Positions 51,375 through 59,948 of a DNA stretch of 64,000 bases are shown piece after piece. The notes under the pieces are model-generated. The model was not told the DNA's origin. It ran no database searches and saw only the letters and a program-made list of their open reading frames with translations. The stretch covers positions 106,758 to 170,757 of the forward strand of contig JAQYHB010000045.1 in the NCBI GenBank assembly GCA_028722305.1. Direction: 5' to 3'. This DNA is from Spirochaetales bacterium. Its GTDB lineage: Bacteria; Spirochaetota; Spirochaetia; Sphaerochaetales; Sphaerochaetaceae. How positions within the stretch are numbered: the first letter of the stretch is position 1; every line of letters begins with the position of its first letter. A program made the position numbers and the translations under genes.

Positions 51375-52337
51375 ATGTTCGAAGATTTTGCGAAGAGAGT
51401 CCATGATATCGGTATCATCCCTGTCATCGCGATCCAGGACGCCAAGAAGGCCGTCCCTCTCGCCAAAGCGTTGGTTGATGGTGGAATCCCCGCTGCCGAG
51501 GTGACGTTCCGCACCGATGCGGCTGAAGAAGCGATCAAAGCTATGGCAAAGGCGTACCCCGACATGCTTGTCGGTGCCGGCACCGTGCTCTCTGTCGAGA
51601 AAGCCGAGGCTGCCGTCAAGGCCGGAGCCAAGTTCATCGTCTCCCCGGGTTTCGATCCGGAAGTGGTTGACTGGTGCATCGCCCACCAGGTTCCCGTCTC
51701 CCCCGGACTCTGCACTCCGAGCGAAATCCAGCAGGCAATCAAGCGGGGCCTGTCCGTCGTCAAGTTCTTCCCGGCCGAGGCCTCCGGTGGCGTCGCCATG
51801 CTGAAGAACTTCGCCGGTCCGTTCGGTGGCGTCAAGTTCATGCCGACCGGCGGCATCAGCCTCGCCAACCTGGCCGACTACGCCAAGTGCCCGAACGTCC
51901 TGTCCGTCGGTGGCACCTGGATGGTCAAGGCCGACAAGATCAACGATGAGAAGTGGGACGAGATCACCCAGATGTGCAAGGACGCCCAGAAGGCCCTGCA
52001 GGGCCTGACCCTGGTCCACGTCGGCTTGAACAACCCGAACGCCGCAGCGATGAACGAGTCCGTCGCCCAGTTCGAGAAGCTCGGCATGACGGTCTCCAAG
52101 GCTGGCAGTTCCTCCACCTTCATGGATGGAAAGATCGAGATCATGAACAAGCCGTTCTACGGCACCAATGGTCACCTGGCCTACAGCTGCTATGACGTCG
52201 ACCGCACCATCGGCTACCTCGCCCAGTTTGGATTCCACCCCATCCCGGAGTCCATCAGCAAGGATGCCAAGGGCACCAAGGTCGTCTACTTCAAGGAAGA
52301 GATCAACGGCTTCGCCATCCACCTCGTCCGCGCGTAA
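51375..52337 (+). CDS. eda: KDPG aldolase with C-terminal VOC-like domain
   Basis: 320 residues against about 210 for ordinary Eda. Residues 1-205 are the class I aldolase that splits KDPG to pyruvate and glyceraldehyde 3-phosphate: AEVTFRT (Glu), GAGTVLS, SPGFDPEVV, and the Schiff-base Lys in VVKFFPAEASGG, then PTGGI. Residues about 212-320 (LTLVHVGLNNPN, GTNGHLAYSCYDVDRTIGYLAQFGF, GFAIHLVRA) look like one glyoxalase/VOC half-module. Start at 51375: AAGGAG is seven bases upstream; an earlier in-frame codon has none. The added domain's role is unknown. Ends in a terminator. Confidence 0.92.
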   Translation: MFEDFAKRVHDIGIIPVIAIQDAKKAVPLAKALVDGGIPAAEVTFRTDAAEEAIKAMAKAYPDMLVGAGTVLSVEKAEAAVKAGAKFIVSPGFDPEVVDWCIAHQVPVSPGLCTPSEIQQAIKRGLSVVKFFPAEASGGVAMLKNFAGPFGGVKFMPTGGISLANLADYAKCPNVLSVGGTWMVKADKINDEKWDEITQMCKDAQKALQGLTLVHVGLNNPNAAAMNESVAQFEKLGMTVSKAGSSSTFMDGKIEIMNKPFYGTNGHLAYSCYDVDRTIGYLAQFGFHPIPESISKDAKGTKVVYFKEEINGFAIHLVRA

Positions 52338-52360
52338 TCGCTTCTGCTGAGGCTAGAACA

Positions 52361-52404
52361 AAGGGCTGTAACCGCCGGCAAGAGTCCGACCCGTTACAGC
52401 CCTT
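52361..52404 (+). terminator. Terminator of eda
   Basis: AAGGGCTGTAAC and GTTACAGCCCTT form a perfect 12-base stem with a 20-base loop, then TCCTATT. Confidence 0.8.
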
Positions 52405-52758
52405 TCCTATTATCCCCTTGTATCTTTTCGAGAAAAGCCCATTTCCTTGAAGTATATTCTTGCGTCATGAAGTACGGTCGGATAGAAGAGTTCAGTGTTT
52501 CCAGACAACTCCACGGAGCGATATTACTCAAATGGTATTGGACTCCAGTTTGAAGACCTTACGGTCCTCTGGTTCGAGCAGTACTTTGGTAAGACCCATC
52601 TTTATCTGAAAGACCGGAATGGGAAGGTGCCGCAAGGCAATTTCGACCGGCAGGCACCCCTTGCATCTCCATCGACCGCTCATAGGAAACATGCCGCATC
52701 CTGGCCCCGTCCGCCATGCGACCCGCATGACGGGACGACAGGGAGCGGCCACAAAGCA
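52405..52758. other. Intergenic stretch without recognised gene
   Basis: Lies between the eda terminator and the end of the Rpn-like nuclease gene. Open frames on both strands lack ribosome sites and family features. A short rightward frame from 52467 has no convincing start. It may hold decayed sequence around a mobile-like gene. Confidence 0.4.
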
Positions 52759-53739
52759 CTACCTATCGGATTTTTGCTTTGCAAGGGCCTCCTGGATGCC
52801 GGCACGCTCTTCCATGGGAATGCCCAGAAGGTCCATAGCCTGCCCGACCGGCACGGCAAGCCTCCTGGACAGGTTCGCGACAAGCTGCACGCTTGCCTCT
52901 TTCCGCCCTTGGGGAATTCCTTGCCGCATCCCTTCCTGTCGACCTTGCTGCATGCCTTGCCGCAAGCCGAACTGTACTCCTTCGTTCCTCGCCTCCCGCC
53001 TCAGGGCGGCTCCCATGCTCTCCATCTCTTGCATCTCCTCCTCGGCCTCCGCCGTCAGGTCGACTCCGTACCGCTCCCGCAGCAGCCTCCGCCGCTCCCC
53101 AATGCCCAGCCCTCCCGACCTCAGGTACAGGCTGAACAGCCCCGCCATCCCCTTGTAGTGTACATCATATTCGCCAGGAACAAAAACGACCACTTTCTTC
53201 AGCCCTTGCAGGGCGTCCACCAGGCCCCCGGGCGCCGGTTCCTGGCTGGCACGCAACGGCGCGTCCTCCACCACCAGCCCCTCGTAGCGTTTGGGCGGCC
53301 TGAGCATCAACCAGAGGGTGAGCACGTCCACCATGCCCCCGTACGCGTCGCCCTTGAAGAACACCCCTTTCTGGTCGCACAAAAGCCTCCCCGAGACGTA
53401 TTGGATGCGCCTACCCGTGCGCTTCAGCGGGTACGGGTCGTTCTGCCCCTCGATGTTGAGAATCGCGGCGACACGTCCCCTGCGGAGCCTGGAGCGCACC
53501 ATGACCAACGTGTCGTACTGGACCACCCCGCTCTCGTCGTCGCTCTCCCGGTCCATCGGGTTCAGCTCCATTCCCTTCTGCGGGTCTTCCAGGTAGGGGA
53601 CGACCTCCCCGGGCCGCATGCCCCGGAACTCGTCGACGTACCTGCCCGCCACATAGGCGAGCACCTCCTTGCGCCTCATGAGCCTCTTGAACGCCATGTC
53701 GTAGATTGTCTGGATGCGTGCAACAGCAGTAATACTCAA
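52759..53739 (-). CDS. PD-(D/E)XK nuclease family transposase / Rpn-like protein
   Basis: 326 residues. The N-terminal part (DMAFKRLMRRKEVLAYV) and the nuclease core with NIEGQNDPYPLKRTGRRIQYVS fit the Rpn/PD-(D/E)XK family common in spirochaetes and Bacteroidetes, where they occur in many copies; Glu in NIEGQ and the following Gln/Asp are the catalytic region. The C-terminal half is rich in Gln/Arg repeats (GLRQGMQQGRQEGMRQG), a typical tail. Translation seems to begin at TTG (53739) because AGGAGG lies eight bases before it. No inverted repeats were seen around it. Confidence 0.82.
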   Translation of the reverse strand: MSITAVARIQTIYDMAFKRLMRRKEVLAYVAGRYVDEFRGMRPGEVVPYLEDPQKGMELNPMDRESDDESGVVQYDTLVMVRSRLRRGRVAAILNIEGQNDPYPLKRTGRRIQYVSGRLLCDQKGVFFKGDAYGGMVDVLTLWLMLRPPKRYEGLVVEDAPLRASQEPAPGGLVDALQGLKKVVVFVPGEYDVHYKGMAGLFSLYLRSGGLGIGERRRLLRERYGVDLTAEAEEEMQEMESMGAALRREARNEGVQFGLRQGMQQGRQEGMRQGIPQGRKEASVQLVANLSRRLAVPVGQAMDLLGIPMEERAGIQEALAKQKSDR

Positions 53740-53833
53740 TAGAACTACCTCCTATATGATTACTACCGGCTTTCCGTCCAATTCCGACTAATTCATGAAA
53801 TAAAATTTGGAACGAGTTTTCAGATGCATGAAG

Positions 53834-53874
53834 GGAGGAATCAGTACCCGAACAAACCGGATACAGATTCCTCC
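53834..53874. other. Inverted repeat downstream of the GH28 gene
   Basis: GGAGGAATC and GATTCCTCC with a 23-base loop, starting eight bases after the GH28 stop on the minus strand. No T-run follows, so termination is uncertain. Confidence 0.45.
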
Positions 53875-53882
53875 ATAGCAAG

Positions 53883-55196
53883 TTATTCCTGGTCTACCGG
53901 TGCCCCGACGATATCCTCGAACTTCACCTCGACGTTGCGTAGCCTGATGCCACGGCTCTTGGCCGGGGGCAGGCCTTTGCTCATCGAGGCAAGCTCGGGA
54001 TTGACCAGATTCTTCGCTTCAGCCAGGGAGAAACGGCAATTCTTGATGGAGAGTCCGGTAATCGGAGCCTCCGGCAGACCGACGATGAAACCACACGCGG
54101 AGCGGATGCCGCTGGCCTCGATGTCCTCGATTTCCACATCATAGATGTGGGGCGTGGTATCGGTGACCGGCTGCTTCTCAAGGCTGAACAATCTCTCGTC
54201 TGTGCTTCCACAGACGTAGTACATGTTCACGGTGATTGGGCACAGCACGTTTTCCATTTTCAGGTGCTTGAAGGAAAGACCATGGATATCGCCAGCCCTG
54301 CCACGGCGGGTCTTGATGCGGACACCGCGGTCGGTACCGATGTAGGTGCAGTTCTCGACCCTGACATCGTGGACGCCACAGCCCGTCTCGCTGCCGATGA
54401 CAGCGCCACCGTGGGCCGCCTCGACAACGCAGTCGTGGACATAGATGGCGCTTGCGGGGAACGCCTCCTCAAGGGCATCCTCACCCACTCCGCTCTTGAT
54501 GGCGATACCGTCGTCACCGACATGGATATGGCAGTGGCTGACCTCGACGTCCCTGCAGGAGTCAATATCGATGCCATCGGTATTCGGAGCGTCAGCCGGA
54601 TTGTCGATGGCGATGTTCCTCAGCTTCAGCCCCGTGGAAAAGACCGGGTGCAGGGTCCAAAAAGGGCTGTCCTTCAGCAGCAACCCGTCAATGACGACAT
54701 CCTCGGAGTGATAGACCTGCAAAAGCGGCGGCCTCAGATACTGGCATGGCCTGCCGCCACCGCCACCGGGTTGGTTCTCGTAATTGGGGTTCAACGCGGC
54801 GAGCCTGCGCTCAGCCATCGAATACGGCCCCTTCTGGACGTGCTTCTTGCGCATCGTCTGCTCCCACCAGGGAGTGCCATTTCCATTCAGGATGCCCTTT
54901 CCTCGGATCGTCACCTTGCGGGCATCGTGGACATAGAAACAGGGATGCATCGCGTAGCACCGCTGACCCTCCCATCGGGTGAACACCGGCATGTAAAGCA
55001 TATCGTCGTAGATGAACAGGAGCTCGGCTCCCTCCTCGAAGGTGATTATCACATCGCTCTTCGCGACATCAATCGGCCCTACCTTCCAGACACCTTTGGC
55101 GATGACCAGCTCGTCGCCCATCTTCAAGGCGTCGATCGCCTTGTTCAGCGCGGCGGTATTGTCACCATCCGTGCCTTTGAACGTATAGATTGCCAT
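53883..55196 (-). CDS. GH28 polygalacturonase (probably intracellular, exo-acting)
   Basis: 437 residues, right-handed beta-helix. Family motifs: NTDGID (catalytic Asp), HVGDDGIAIKSG (DD pair), AAHGGAVIGSE (His; the usual GHG) and GVRIKTRRGR (RIK). There is no signal peptide, so it acts on imported oligogalacturonides, releasing galacturonate for UxaC. Start ATG at 55196, after GAGGAGGA. It is alone, divergent from the two sugar isomerases; an inverted-repeat operator overlaps its -10. Confidence 0.92.
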   Translation of the reverse strand: MAIYTFKGTDGDNTAALNKAIDALKMGDELVIAKGVWKVGPIDVAKSDVIITFEEGAELLFIYDDMLYMPVFTRWEGQRCYAMHPCFYVHDARKVTIRGKGILNGNGTPWWEQTMRKKHVQKGPYSMAERRLAALNPNYENQPGGGGGRPCQYLRPPLLQVYHSEDVVIDGLLLKDSPFWTLHPVFSTGLKLRNIAIDNPADAPNTDGIDIDSCRDVEVSHCHIHVGDDGIAIKSGVGEDALEEAFPASAIYVHDCVVEAAHGGAVIGSETGCGVHDVRVENCTYIGTDRGVRIKTRRGRAGDIHGLSFKHLKMENVLCPITVNMYYVCGSTDERLFSLEKQPVTDTTPHIYDVEIEDIEASGIRSACGFIVGLPEAPITGLSIKNCRFSLAEAKNLVNPELASMSKGLPPAKSRGIRLRNVEVKFEDIVGAPVDQE

Positions 55197-55226
55197 GCGT
55201 TCCTCCTCTTTGCACATGTATACCGG

Positions 55227-55243
55227 ATTTGTTTATACAAAAT
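55227..55243. promoter_or_regulatory. Inverted repeat over the GH28 promoter
   Basis: ATTTGTTTATACAAAAT contains TTTGT and ACAAA arms with a four-base centre. On the minus strand it covers a TGTATAAA -10 with CAGACA 17 bases upstream. It resembles FCD-type GntR operators (TTGTnnnnACAA), but it is unlike the KdgR sites, so GH28 may be under another regulator. Confidence 0.45.
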
Positions 55244-55326
55244 ATTCTAAGGGATGTCTGTAGAAGAATTCCGCACAATACTTGTTCCTTATCGTCTCTT
55301 TTCCCCGCTTGTGCTACAGTAAGCGC

Positions 55327-56205
55327 ATGTTCGACATAGGATTCCGGGCCCATGATTTCGGCATGCACCCATCAGCGGCCGACCTGGCCCATCAGATTGC
55401 GGGGTTCGCCAAGCCCACCTTCGTGCACCTCGCGTTGAAACGTTGCGTCGAAGATGCACGAGACCCGAAGGATTACGACACCACCTACGCCGCCCAGATC
55501 CGCTCCGCGATGGAGAAAGAAGGCGTCCGTATCGCCATCCTCGGTTGCCACATCAACCCAATCCACCCCGATCCCGAGGCACGAAAACTGGACTTGGAAC
55601 GCTTTTCCATTTCCCTGCGCATGGCTCCCGCTTTCGGGTGCAAGATTGTCTCCAGCGAGAGCGGAAGCGCCAAGGGAGACTGCTCCTACACCCCGGAAAC
55701 CTATGAGCCAACCCATTTCGACGAGCTGGTCCAATCGACCGCGACCCTTGTCGAAGCGGCAGAGAAGGCGGACACGATTGCCTGCTATGAGGGAGGACAG
55801 CATACGCTGAACACTTTTTCCCGGATCGAACGTATCCTGAAGGAATTCCCGTCCCCCCATTTCGGACTCCTTTTCGACCCGGTCAACCTGGTTCCCCCGA
55901 CCGGCATCCCCGAGCCGGACGGCAGCGTCCGCTGGAAACCGAGCGCCGAAGCGCAAAAGCGTTTCATCGGTGATGCCTTGGACCGTTTTGCCGACCGTAT
56001 CGTCGCCGTCCACGTCAAAGATTACCGGATGCAAGAAGACGGATTGCGGACCGGCGGGATGCCGGCGGGCAAGGGCGTGCTCGACTGGGCGCTGGTGTTC
56101 CGCATGTGCGAGGAATATGGGATCCATGCCTCCATGACTTTGGAAAACTGCGGGCCTATCGACGCTCCTGCCGCGCTCGCCTACCTCTCCGCTTGCCAGC
56201 GCTGA
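55327..56205 (+). CDS. Sugar phosphate isomerase/epimerase-like TIM-barrel protein (copy 1)
   Basis: 292 residues, of the xylose isomerase-like (AP endonuclease 2) barrel family. Likely metal ligands: Glu in IACYEGGQHT, Asp in LFDPVNL, His/Asp in AVHVKDYR, Glu in MTLENCG. HINPIHPDP is shared with the next gene. The substrate is unknown; the site near a uronate/pectin cluster points to a keto-sugar acid. No ribosome site: TGCTACAGT ends six bases before the ATG at 55327. A frame 15 residues longer has no support. Confidence 0.82.
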   Translation: MFDIGFRAHDFGMHPSAADLAHQIAGFAKPTFVHLALKRCVEDARDPKDYDTTYAAQIRSAMEKEGVRIAILGCHINPIHPDPEARKLDLERFSISLRMAPAFGCKIVSSESGSAKGDCSYTPETYEPTHFDELVQSTATLVEAAEKADTIACYEGGQHTLNTFSRIERILKEFPSPHFGLLFDPVNLVPPTGIPEPDGSVRWKPSAEAQKRFIGDALDRFADRIVAVHVKDYRMQEDGLRTGGMPAGKGVLDWALVFRMCEEYGIHASMTLENCGPIDAPAALAYLSACQR

Positions 56206-56227
56206 ACGATACCGGTACACTTTTCCC

Positions 56228-57115
56228 ATGCGAAGAATAATCGGATTCAGAGCCCATGACCTGGGTAGTTTCTCCTCTCTTTCGGATTTGGCGAAATTCG
56301 CCGCCTCGTTTCAGAAACCTACCGTAATCCACCTTGCCCTCCACAAGGTGCTGAAGGGAAAGGAACGCCCTGTCGAGAAATACGATGGCGCGTATGTCCA
56401 GGAAATCCATGACACCCTGGCCCGCGAGGGCGTGTCAATCTCGATGATCGGCTCCTATTTCAACCCGATCCATCCCGACCCGGAAATCCGACAGGCACAG
56501 ATCAACCGCTATATCATCAACCTGAAATACACCAGGGAGTTCGGATGCCGGATTGTCGGGACCGAGACCGGAAGCCACAACCCTGACATCAAGTACGACA
56601 TGGCCACCTACGAGCCGGAGAATTTCGACCTCTGCCTGAAGACGATCGAACAACTGGTCAACGCGGCGGAAAAATACGATGCGCTCGCCTGCATCGAGCC
56701 GGTCAGCCACCACCACACCATCAGCACGGTGGAGCGGGCGCTCAAGGTTTCCGAAACGTTTAAGAGCGAGCATTTCGGTTTCATCTACGACCCGGTCAAC
56801 CTGGTCCCCTACACCGGCATCCCCGAGTCGGACGGCAGCGTCAGGGAACGCCCGAGCGACGAGGCGCAGGAGCGTTTCTTCCGCAGCGCCTTCGACGCTT
56901 GGGGGTCTCGCATCAAGACCATCCATATCAAGGACTATCGCCTCAACCCCACTGACGGTACCAAAATCGGCAACATCATGGCCGGAACCGGCGTCGTCAA
57001 CTGGAAATTGTTCTTCAGGTTGATGGACGAGTACCACATTCAGGTGCCCATGTCGATGGAGAACATCCAAGTGCCACTTTTGGCCGATGAGCTGAAAACC
57101 CTCCTTTCCTACTGA
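56228..57115 (+). CDS. Sugar phosphate isomerase/epimerase-like TIM-barrel protein (copy 2)
   Basis: 295 residues and clearly a paralogue of the preceding gene: FRAHD, NPIHPDPE, TYEPxxFD, DPVNLVP, TGIPExDGSV, KDYR and xMEN occur in the same order. Ligands: Glu in ACIEPV, Asp in IYDPVNL, His/Asp in IHIKDYR, Glu in SMENI. It starts 22 bases after copy 1, but TACACT ends six bases before the ATG, so it may be transcribed on its own as well. Convergent with the thymidine-kinase-like gene (one base apart). Confidence 0.83.
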   Translation: MRRIIGFRAHDLGSFSSLSDLAKFAASFQKPTVIHLALHKVLKGKERPVEKYDGAYVQEIHDTLAREGVSISMIGSYFNPIHPDPEIRQAQINRYIINLKYTREFGCRIVGTETGSHNPDIKYDMATYEPENFDLCLKTIEQLVNAAEKYDALACIEPVSHHHTISTVERALKVSETFKSEHFGFIYDPVNLVPYTGIPESDGSVRERPSDEAQERFFRSAFDAWGSRIKTIHIKDYRLNPTDGTKIGNIMAGTGVVNWKLFFRLMDEYHIQVPMSMENIQVPLLADELKTLLSY

Positions 57116-57116
57116 G

Positions 57117-58253
57117 CTAGAGCAACAACATCTGCTCGAAATCGACAGGACGTTTGTTGTTCTTGAGGATTCCGGACATGTAGCCGACATCCAGCTCCAG
57201 GTCATCGGCGACATGCCGAAGCAGTCCCTCGCCGATGACATTCTGTTCGGCGAAGAGCCAGCAGAGCGCCTTCTCGGCGATACGGCTGATCGCCAGGCTG
57301 TTCATGCAGACCTCGCCATCCGGTTTGTCCCCGTAGCTTTTCTGAAGCGACTGGTAGAGTTTTGAGGAACGGATGTTTTCCTTGAGAGATTTCAGCTCGC
57401 GGACAAGCGGTCCGACCTCTCCCCGGGCGGCGTCCTGCCCCATCGGCTTCAGCGCCAGAAAGGAGTACTCCTTGCCAGGCAGGTAGTGGTGATGGTCACA
57501 GCGCGACGCATAGTTGGGCTCCACATCCCCCTGCTTGGCCCTGTCTCCTCCGACGATGATCAGTGGGTCGAAGTAGAGGGCCGGGCATTCCCTGCCGTCT
57601 ACCGTGTAGTAACGGTAGGTGTAGAAAGCGTCCTTCAGACAGTCGGGATGGTCGCAGTAGGCGGTGAGCGGAACCACGTCGGTGGCGATATCCAGCATCA
57701 GGCGAGCGGTGGCGTTGAAGAACTCCCTGCGGAAGTTGAGGATCAGGGCCGGGAAGATGAACATGATTCCCTTCTCCAGGCTTGCCGAGCGAACCACGTA
57801 GGCGAGCCGCTCGTCGAAGAAGGATGCCTCGTCGATGATATAGGTGCCCACCGTCGGATTGTCACGAATCACAGCTTCAAGGTCGAAGGAATCGTGGATG
57901 AAGGCAATATGGTCTCCACAACTCACGTACCCGCTCCGATAGGCAAGGGCGTCAGATGGATAGTCGGTAAACCGTCCACGGTCCAGCTCCGAACGCACAA
58001 AAAACACGTTCCTCCTGTCCGTCTCACCATAACTGGTCAGTTTGCTGACGGCTACACTCTTGGTCCGTGCCACCGCCGCGTCCCTCCAGACCCTGGCGGC
58101 CGCTTCCGTTTTACCGCTCCCCATCGGCCCGATGAGGAGCACTCGCCTGCCAGGCTTGGTGAAATCAAAGTGGGTGAACGTGTCATGGATTTCCACCGTG
58201 GGAAATCCGAGACTTTTCAAGAAGTCAGCGCTGTCCGCCTCAGACGGCAGCAT
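57117..58253 (-). CDS. Thymidine-kinase-like P-loop protein, about twice the usual length
   Basis: 378 residues against about 190-200 for bacterial type II thymidine kinase. Walker [12 protein letters not shown] (about 43); the DE box reads [28 protein letters not shown] and [13 protein letters not shown] correspond to the zinc-ribbon/lasso of TK, with Cys and His ligands. The last 100 residues are helical and not part of TK. It starts inside the deoC end (ATG 58253, AAGGGG site), 14 bases overlap, so it belongs to a deoxynucleoside salvage operon. The missing Gln of IDEAQFF and the extra domain leave true activity open. Confidence 0.75.
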   Translation of the reverse strand: MLPSEADSADFLKSLGFPTVEIHDTFTHFDFTKPGRRVLLIGPMGSGKTEAAARVWRDAAVARTKSVAVSKLTSYGETDRRNVFFVRSELDRGRFTDYPSDALAYRSGYVSCGDHIAFIHDSFDLEAVIRDNPTVGTYIIDEASFFDERLAYVVRSASLEKGIMFIFPALILNFRREFFNATARLMLDIATDVVPLTAYCDHPDCLKDAFYTYRYYTVDGRECPALYFDPLIIVGGDRAKQGDVEPNYASRCDHHHYLPGKEYSFLALKPMGQDAARGEVGPLVRELKSLKENIRSSKLYQSLQKSYGDKPDGEVCMNSLAISRIAEKALCWLFAEQNVIGEGLLRHVADDLELDVGYMSGILKNNKRPVDFEQMLLL

Positions 58254-58899
58254 ACTGCCCCTTGACGATGGCGATACCCGCCGAAGCGCCAATACGGGTG
58301 GCTCCAGCTCCAATCATCGCCTTGGCCTGCGGGTAGGAGTGGATGCCACCAGAGGCCTTCACGCCAATGTTCGGGCCGACCGTGCGTCTCATGAGCGTCA
58401 CATCGTCGACCGTGGCTCCTCCCGTGGAGAAGCCGGTAGAGGTCTTCACATAGTCCGCTCCCGCGCTGACGGCGAGACGGCAGGCTCTGACCTTCTCCTC
58501 CTTCGTAAGCAGACAGCACTCGATGATGACCTTCAGCAAGTGTCCGCGGCAGGCAAGCTTGACCGCCGCGATATCGTCCTGCACCAGGGAGTCATCGTGG
58601 TTCTTCAGCTGACCGATATTGATCACCATATCGACTTCATCCGCGCCGTCGGCGATGGCCTGCCTGGCCTCGAAGGCCTTGGCACGCGTCGTCATGGCTC
58701 CGAGAGGGAATCCGACCACGGTGCATACTTTGACTCCGGTCCCGCTCAACAACTTGGAGCACAAGTCGACCCAGCAACCATTCACGCAAACCGAATGGAA
58801 ATGGTATTGTTCCGCCTCCTGACACAGTTTCTCGATTTCTTCCTGTGTGGCGTCGGCTCTCAGAAGCGTATGATCAATGTAGTTTGCAATCGGTTCCAC
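58240..58899 (-). CDS. deoC: Deoxyribose-phosphate aldolase
   Basis: 219 residues. It splits 2-deoxyribose 5-phosphate to acetaldehyde and glyceraldehyde 3-phosphate. Schiff-base Lys in [14 protein letters not shown], second Lys in [11 protein letters not shown], and [10 protein letters not shown] at the N-terminus. It starts at GTG (58899) with AAGGGGG ahead. First gene of the pair with the thymidine-kinase-like protein. Confidence 0.95.
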   Translation of the reverse strand: MEPIANYIDHTLLRADATQEEIEKLCQEAEQYHFHSVCVNGCWVDLCSKLLSGTGVKVCTVVGFPLGAMTTRAKAFEARQAIADGADEVDMVINIGQLKNHDDSLVQDDIAAVKLACRGHLLKVIIECCLLTKEEKVRACRLAVSAGADYVKTSTGFSTGGATVDDVTLMRRTVGPNIGVKASGGIHSYPQAKAMIGAGATRIGASAGIAIVKGQYAAV

Positions 58900-59024
58900 C
58901 CTGCAACCCCCTTATCGTTCTTGATGACTCCAGCATATCCCGAAAATAGGGAACAAGCAATGGAAAAGGTCTGCCGAAATGCTCCCTTGACCAGCCTATG
59001 ATGGAGCAATACTCTCAAGCCATC

Positions 59025-59948
59025 ATGTTGCAATTCATCGACAAATATTTTTCCTGGGTGGTGATCACGCTCCTTCTGGTCGGCCTCAACCAGAGGAAGA
59101 TCAAGGACTCGAGAAGGAAACAAGGCAGCCTGGTCTGGCTCTGCGTCCTGCTGTGCGTCTTTCAAGTTTTCGTCTCGCTCGCCGTCCACAACGCATGGCC
59201 GGGCTACAGCGCGGCTATCGTGGCCGCCGGCATTGCCGTCATCGGCTTTGTGTTCCGCCGCCATGTCTGGCCTTTCCGGCTTCACTGTGTCAGTTGCGGA
59301 AAGAAGCTGGACTGGGAGCACATCGTCGGCCATGACGACAACCTTTGCCAAGAGTGCTGGGACAAGCACCATCCCGAGGAGGCGAAGGCGCGCGAGGAAG
59401 CAAAGCGGACGGGAGGCAGGAAGCCTTTTGTCATGCCAGCCCAGGTAGAGGATATGGATTGGGACAACTGGGATCCGACCGACATCTGCGTCATCACCTA
59501 TCTGATTGACGGGGACAAGGTTCTTTTGATTGACAAGAAGCGGGGGCTGGGCACCGGCTATGTCAACGCTCCCGGCGGACATGTCGAGGAAGCGGAGCTG
59601 GTGGACGATGCCGCCCGCAGGGAGTTCAAGGAAGAGACCGGGCTGACAATCGACACGCTTTCCCGCCGTGGCGAGCTTTTCTTTCAGTTCAAGGACGGCA
59701 TGGCCGAGCATGCCTATGTCTATGTCGCTTCCGGCTACGAGGGGAAGCTCGCAGAATGCGAAGAGACACGTCCCTTCTGGTGGGAGGACAGGCACCACCT
59801 GCCCTTCGACCGCATGTGGGCCGACGACACTCTCTGGGTGCCCGCGGTGATGGAGGGAAAACGAATCAAAGGGTACTTCCTCTTCGACGGGAAGACGATG
59901 TTGGACAGCAAGGTGGAGATCATTGAGGACGGACACGAGAAAAACTGA
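59025..59948 (+). CDS. Membrane NUDIX hydrolase with a zinc-knuckle segment
   Basis: About 307 residues. Two N-terminal membrane helices (WVVITLLLVGL; SAAIVAAGIAVIGFVF), a CVSCGKK...CQECWD segment with two CxxC pairs (about 88-112), and a NUDIX domain whose box ends REFKEETGL (about 184-206) preceded by NAPGGHVEE. The NUDIX domain resembles MutT-like 8-oxo-dGTP hydrolases (LLIDKKRGLGTGYVNAPGG). Start uncertain: ATG 58998 or 59001 are longer by nine or eight codons, but TTGACC-17-TACTCT places transcription start near 59022, favouring ATG 59025. No Shine-Dalgarno. Confidence 0.83.
   Translation: MLQFIDKYFSWVVITLLLVGLNQRKIKDSRRKQGSLVWLCVLLCVFQVFVSLAVHNAWPGYSAAIVAAGIAVIGFVFRRHVWPFRLHCVSCGKKLDWEHIVGHDDNLCQECWDKHHPEEAKAREEAKRTGGRKPFVMPAQVEDMDWDNWDPTDICVITYLIDGDKVLLIDKKRGLGTGYVNAPGGHVEEAELVDDAARREFKEETGLTIDTLSRRGELFFQFKDGMAEHAYVYVASGYEGKLAECEETRPFWWEDRHHLPFDRMWADDTLWVPAVMEGKRIKGYFLFDGKTMLDSKVEIIEDGHEKN

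Noticed and set aside
52405..53882. Insertion sequence around the Rpn-like gene
   Set aside because: No terminal inverted repeats or target duplications were found by eye; the GGAGGAATC repeat belongs to the GH28 3' side.
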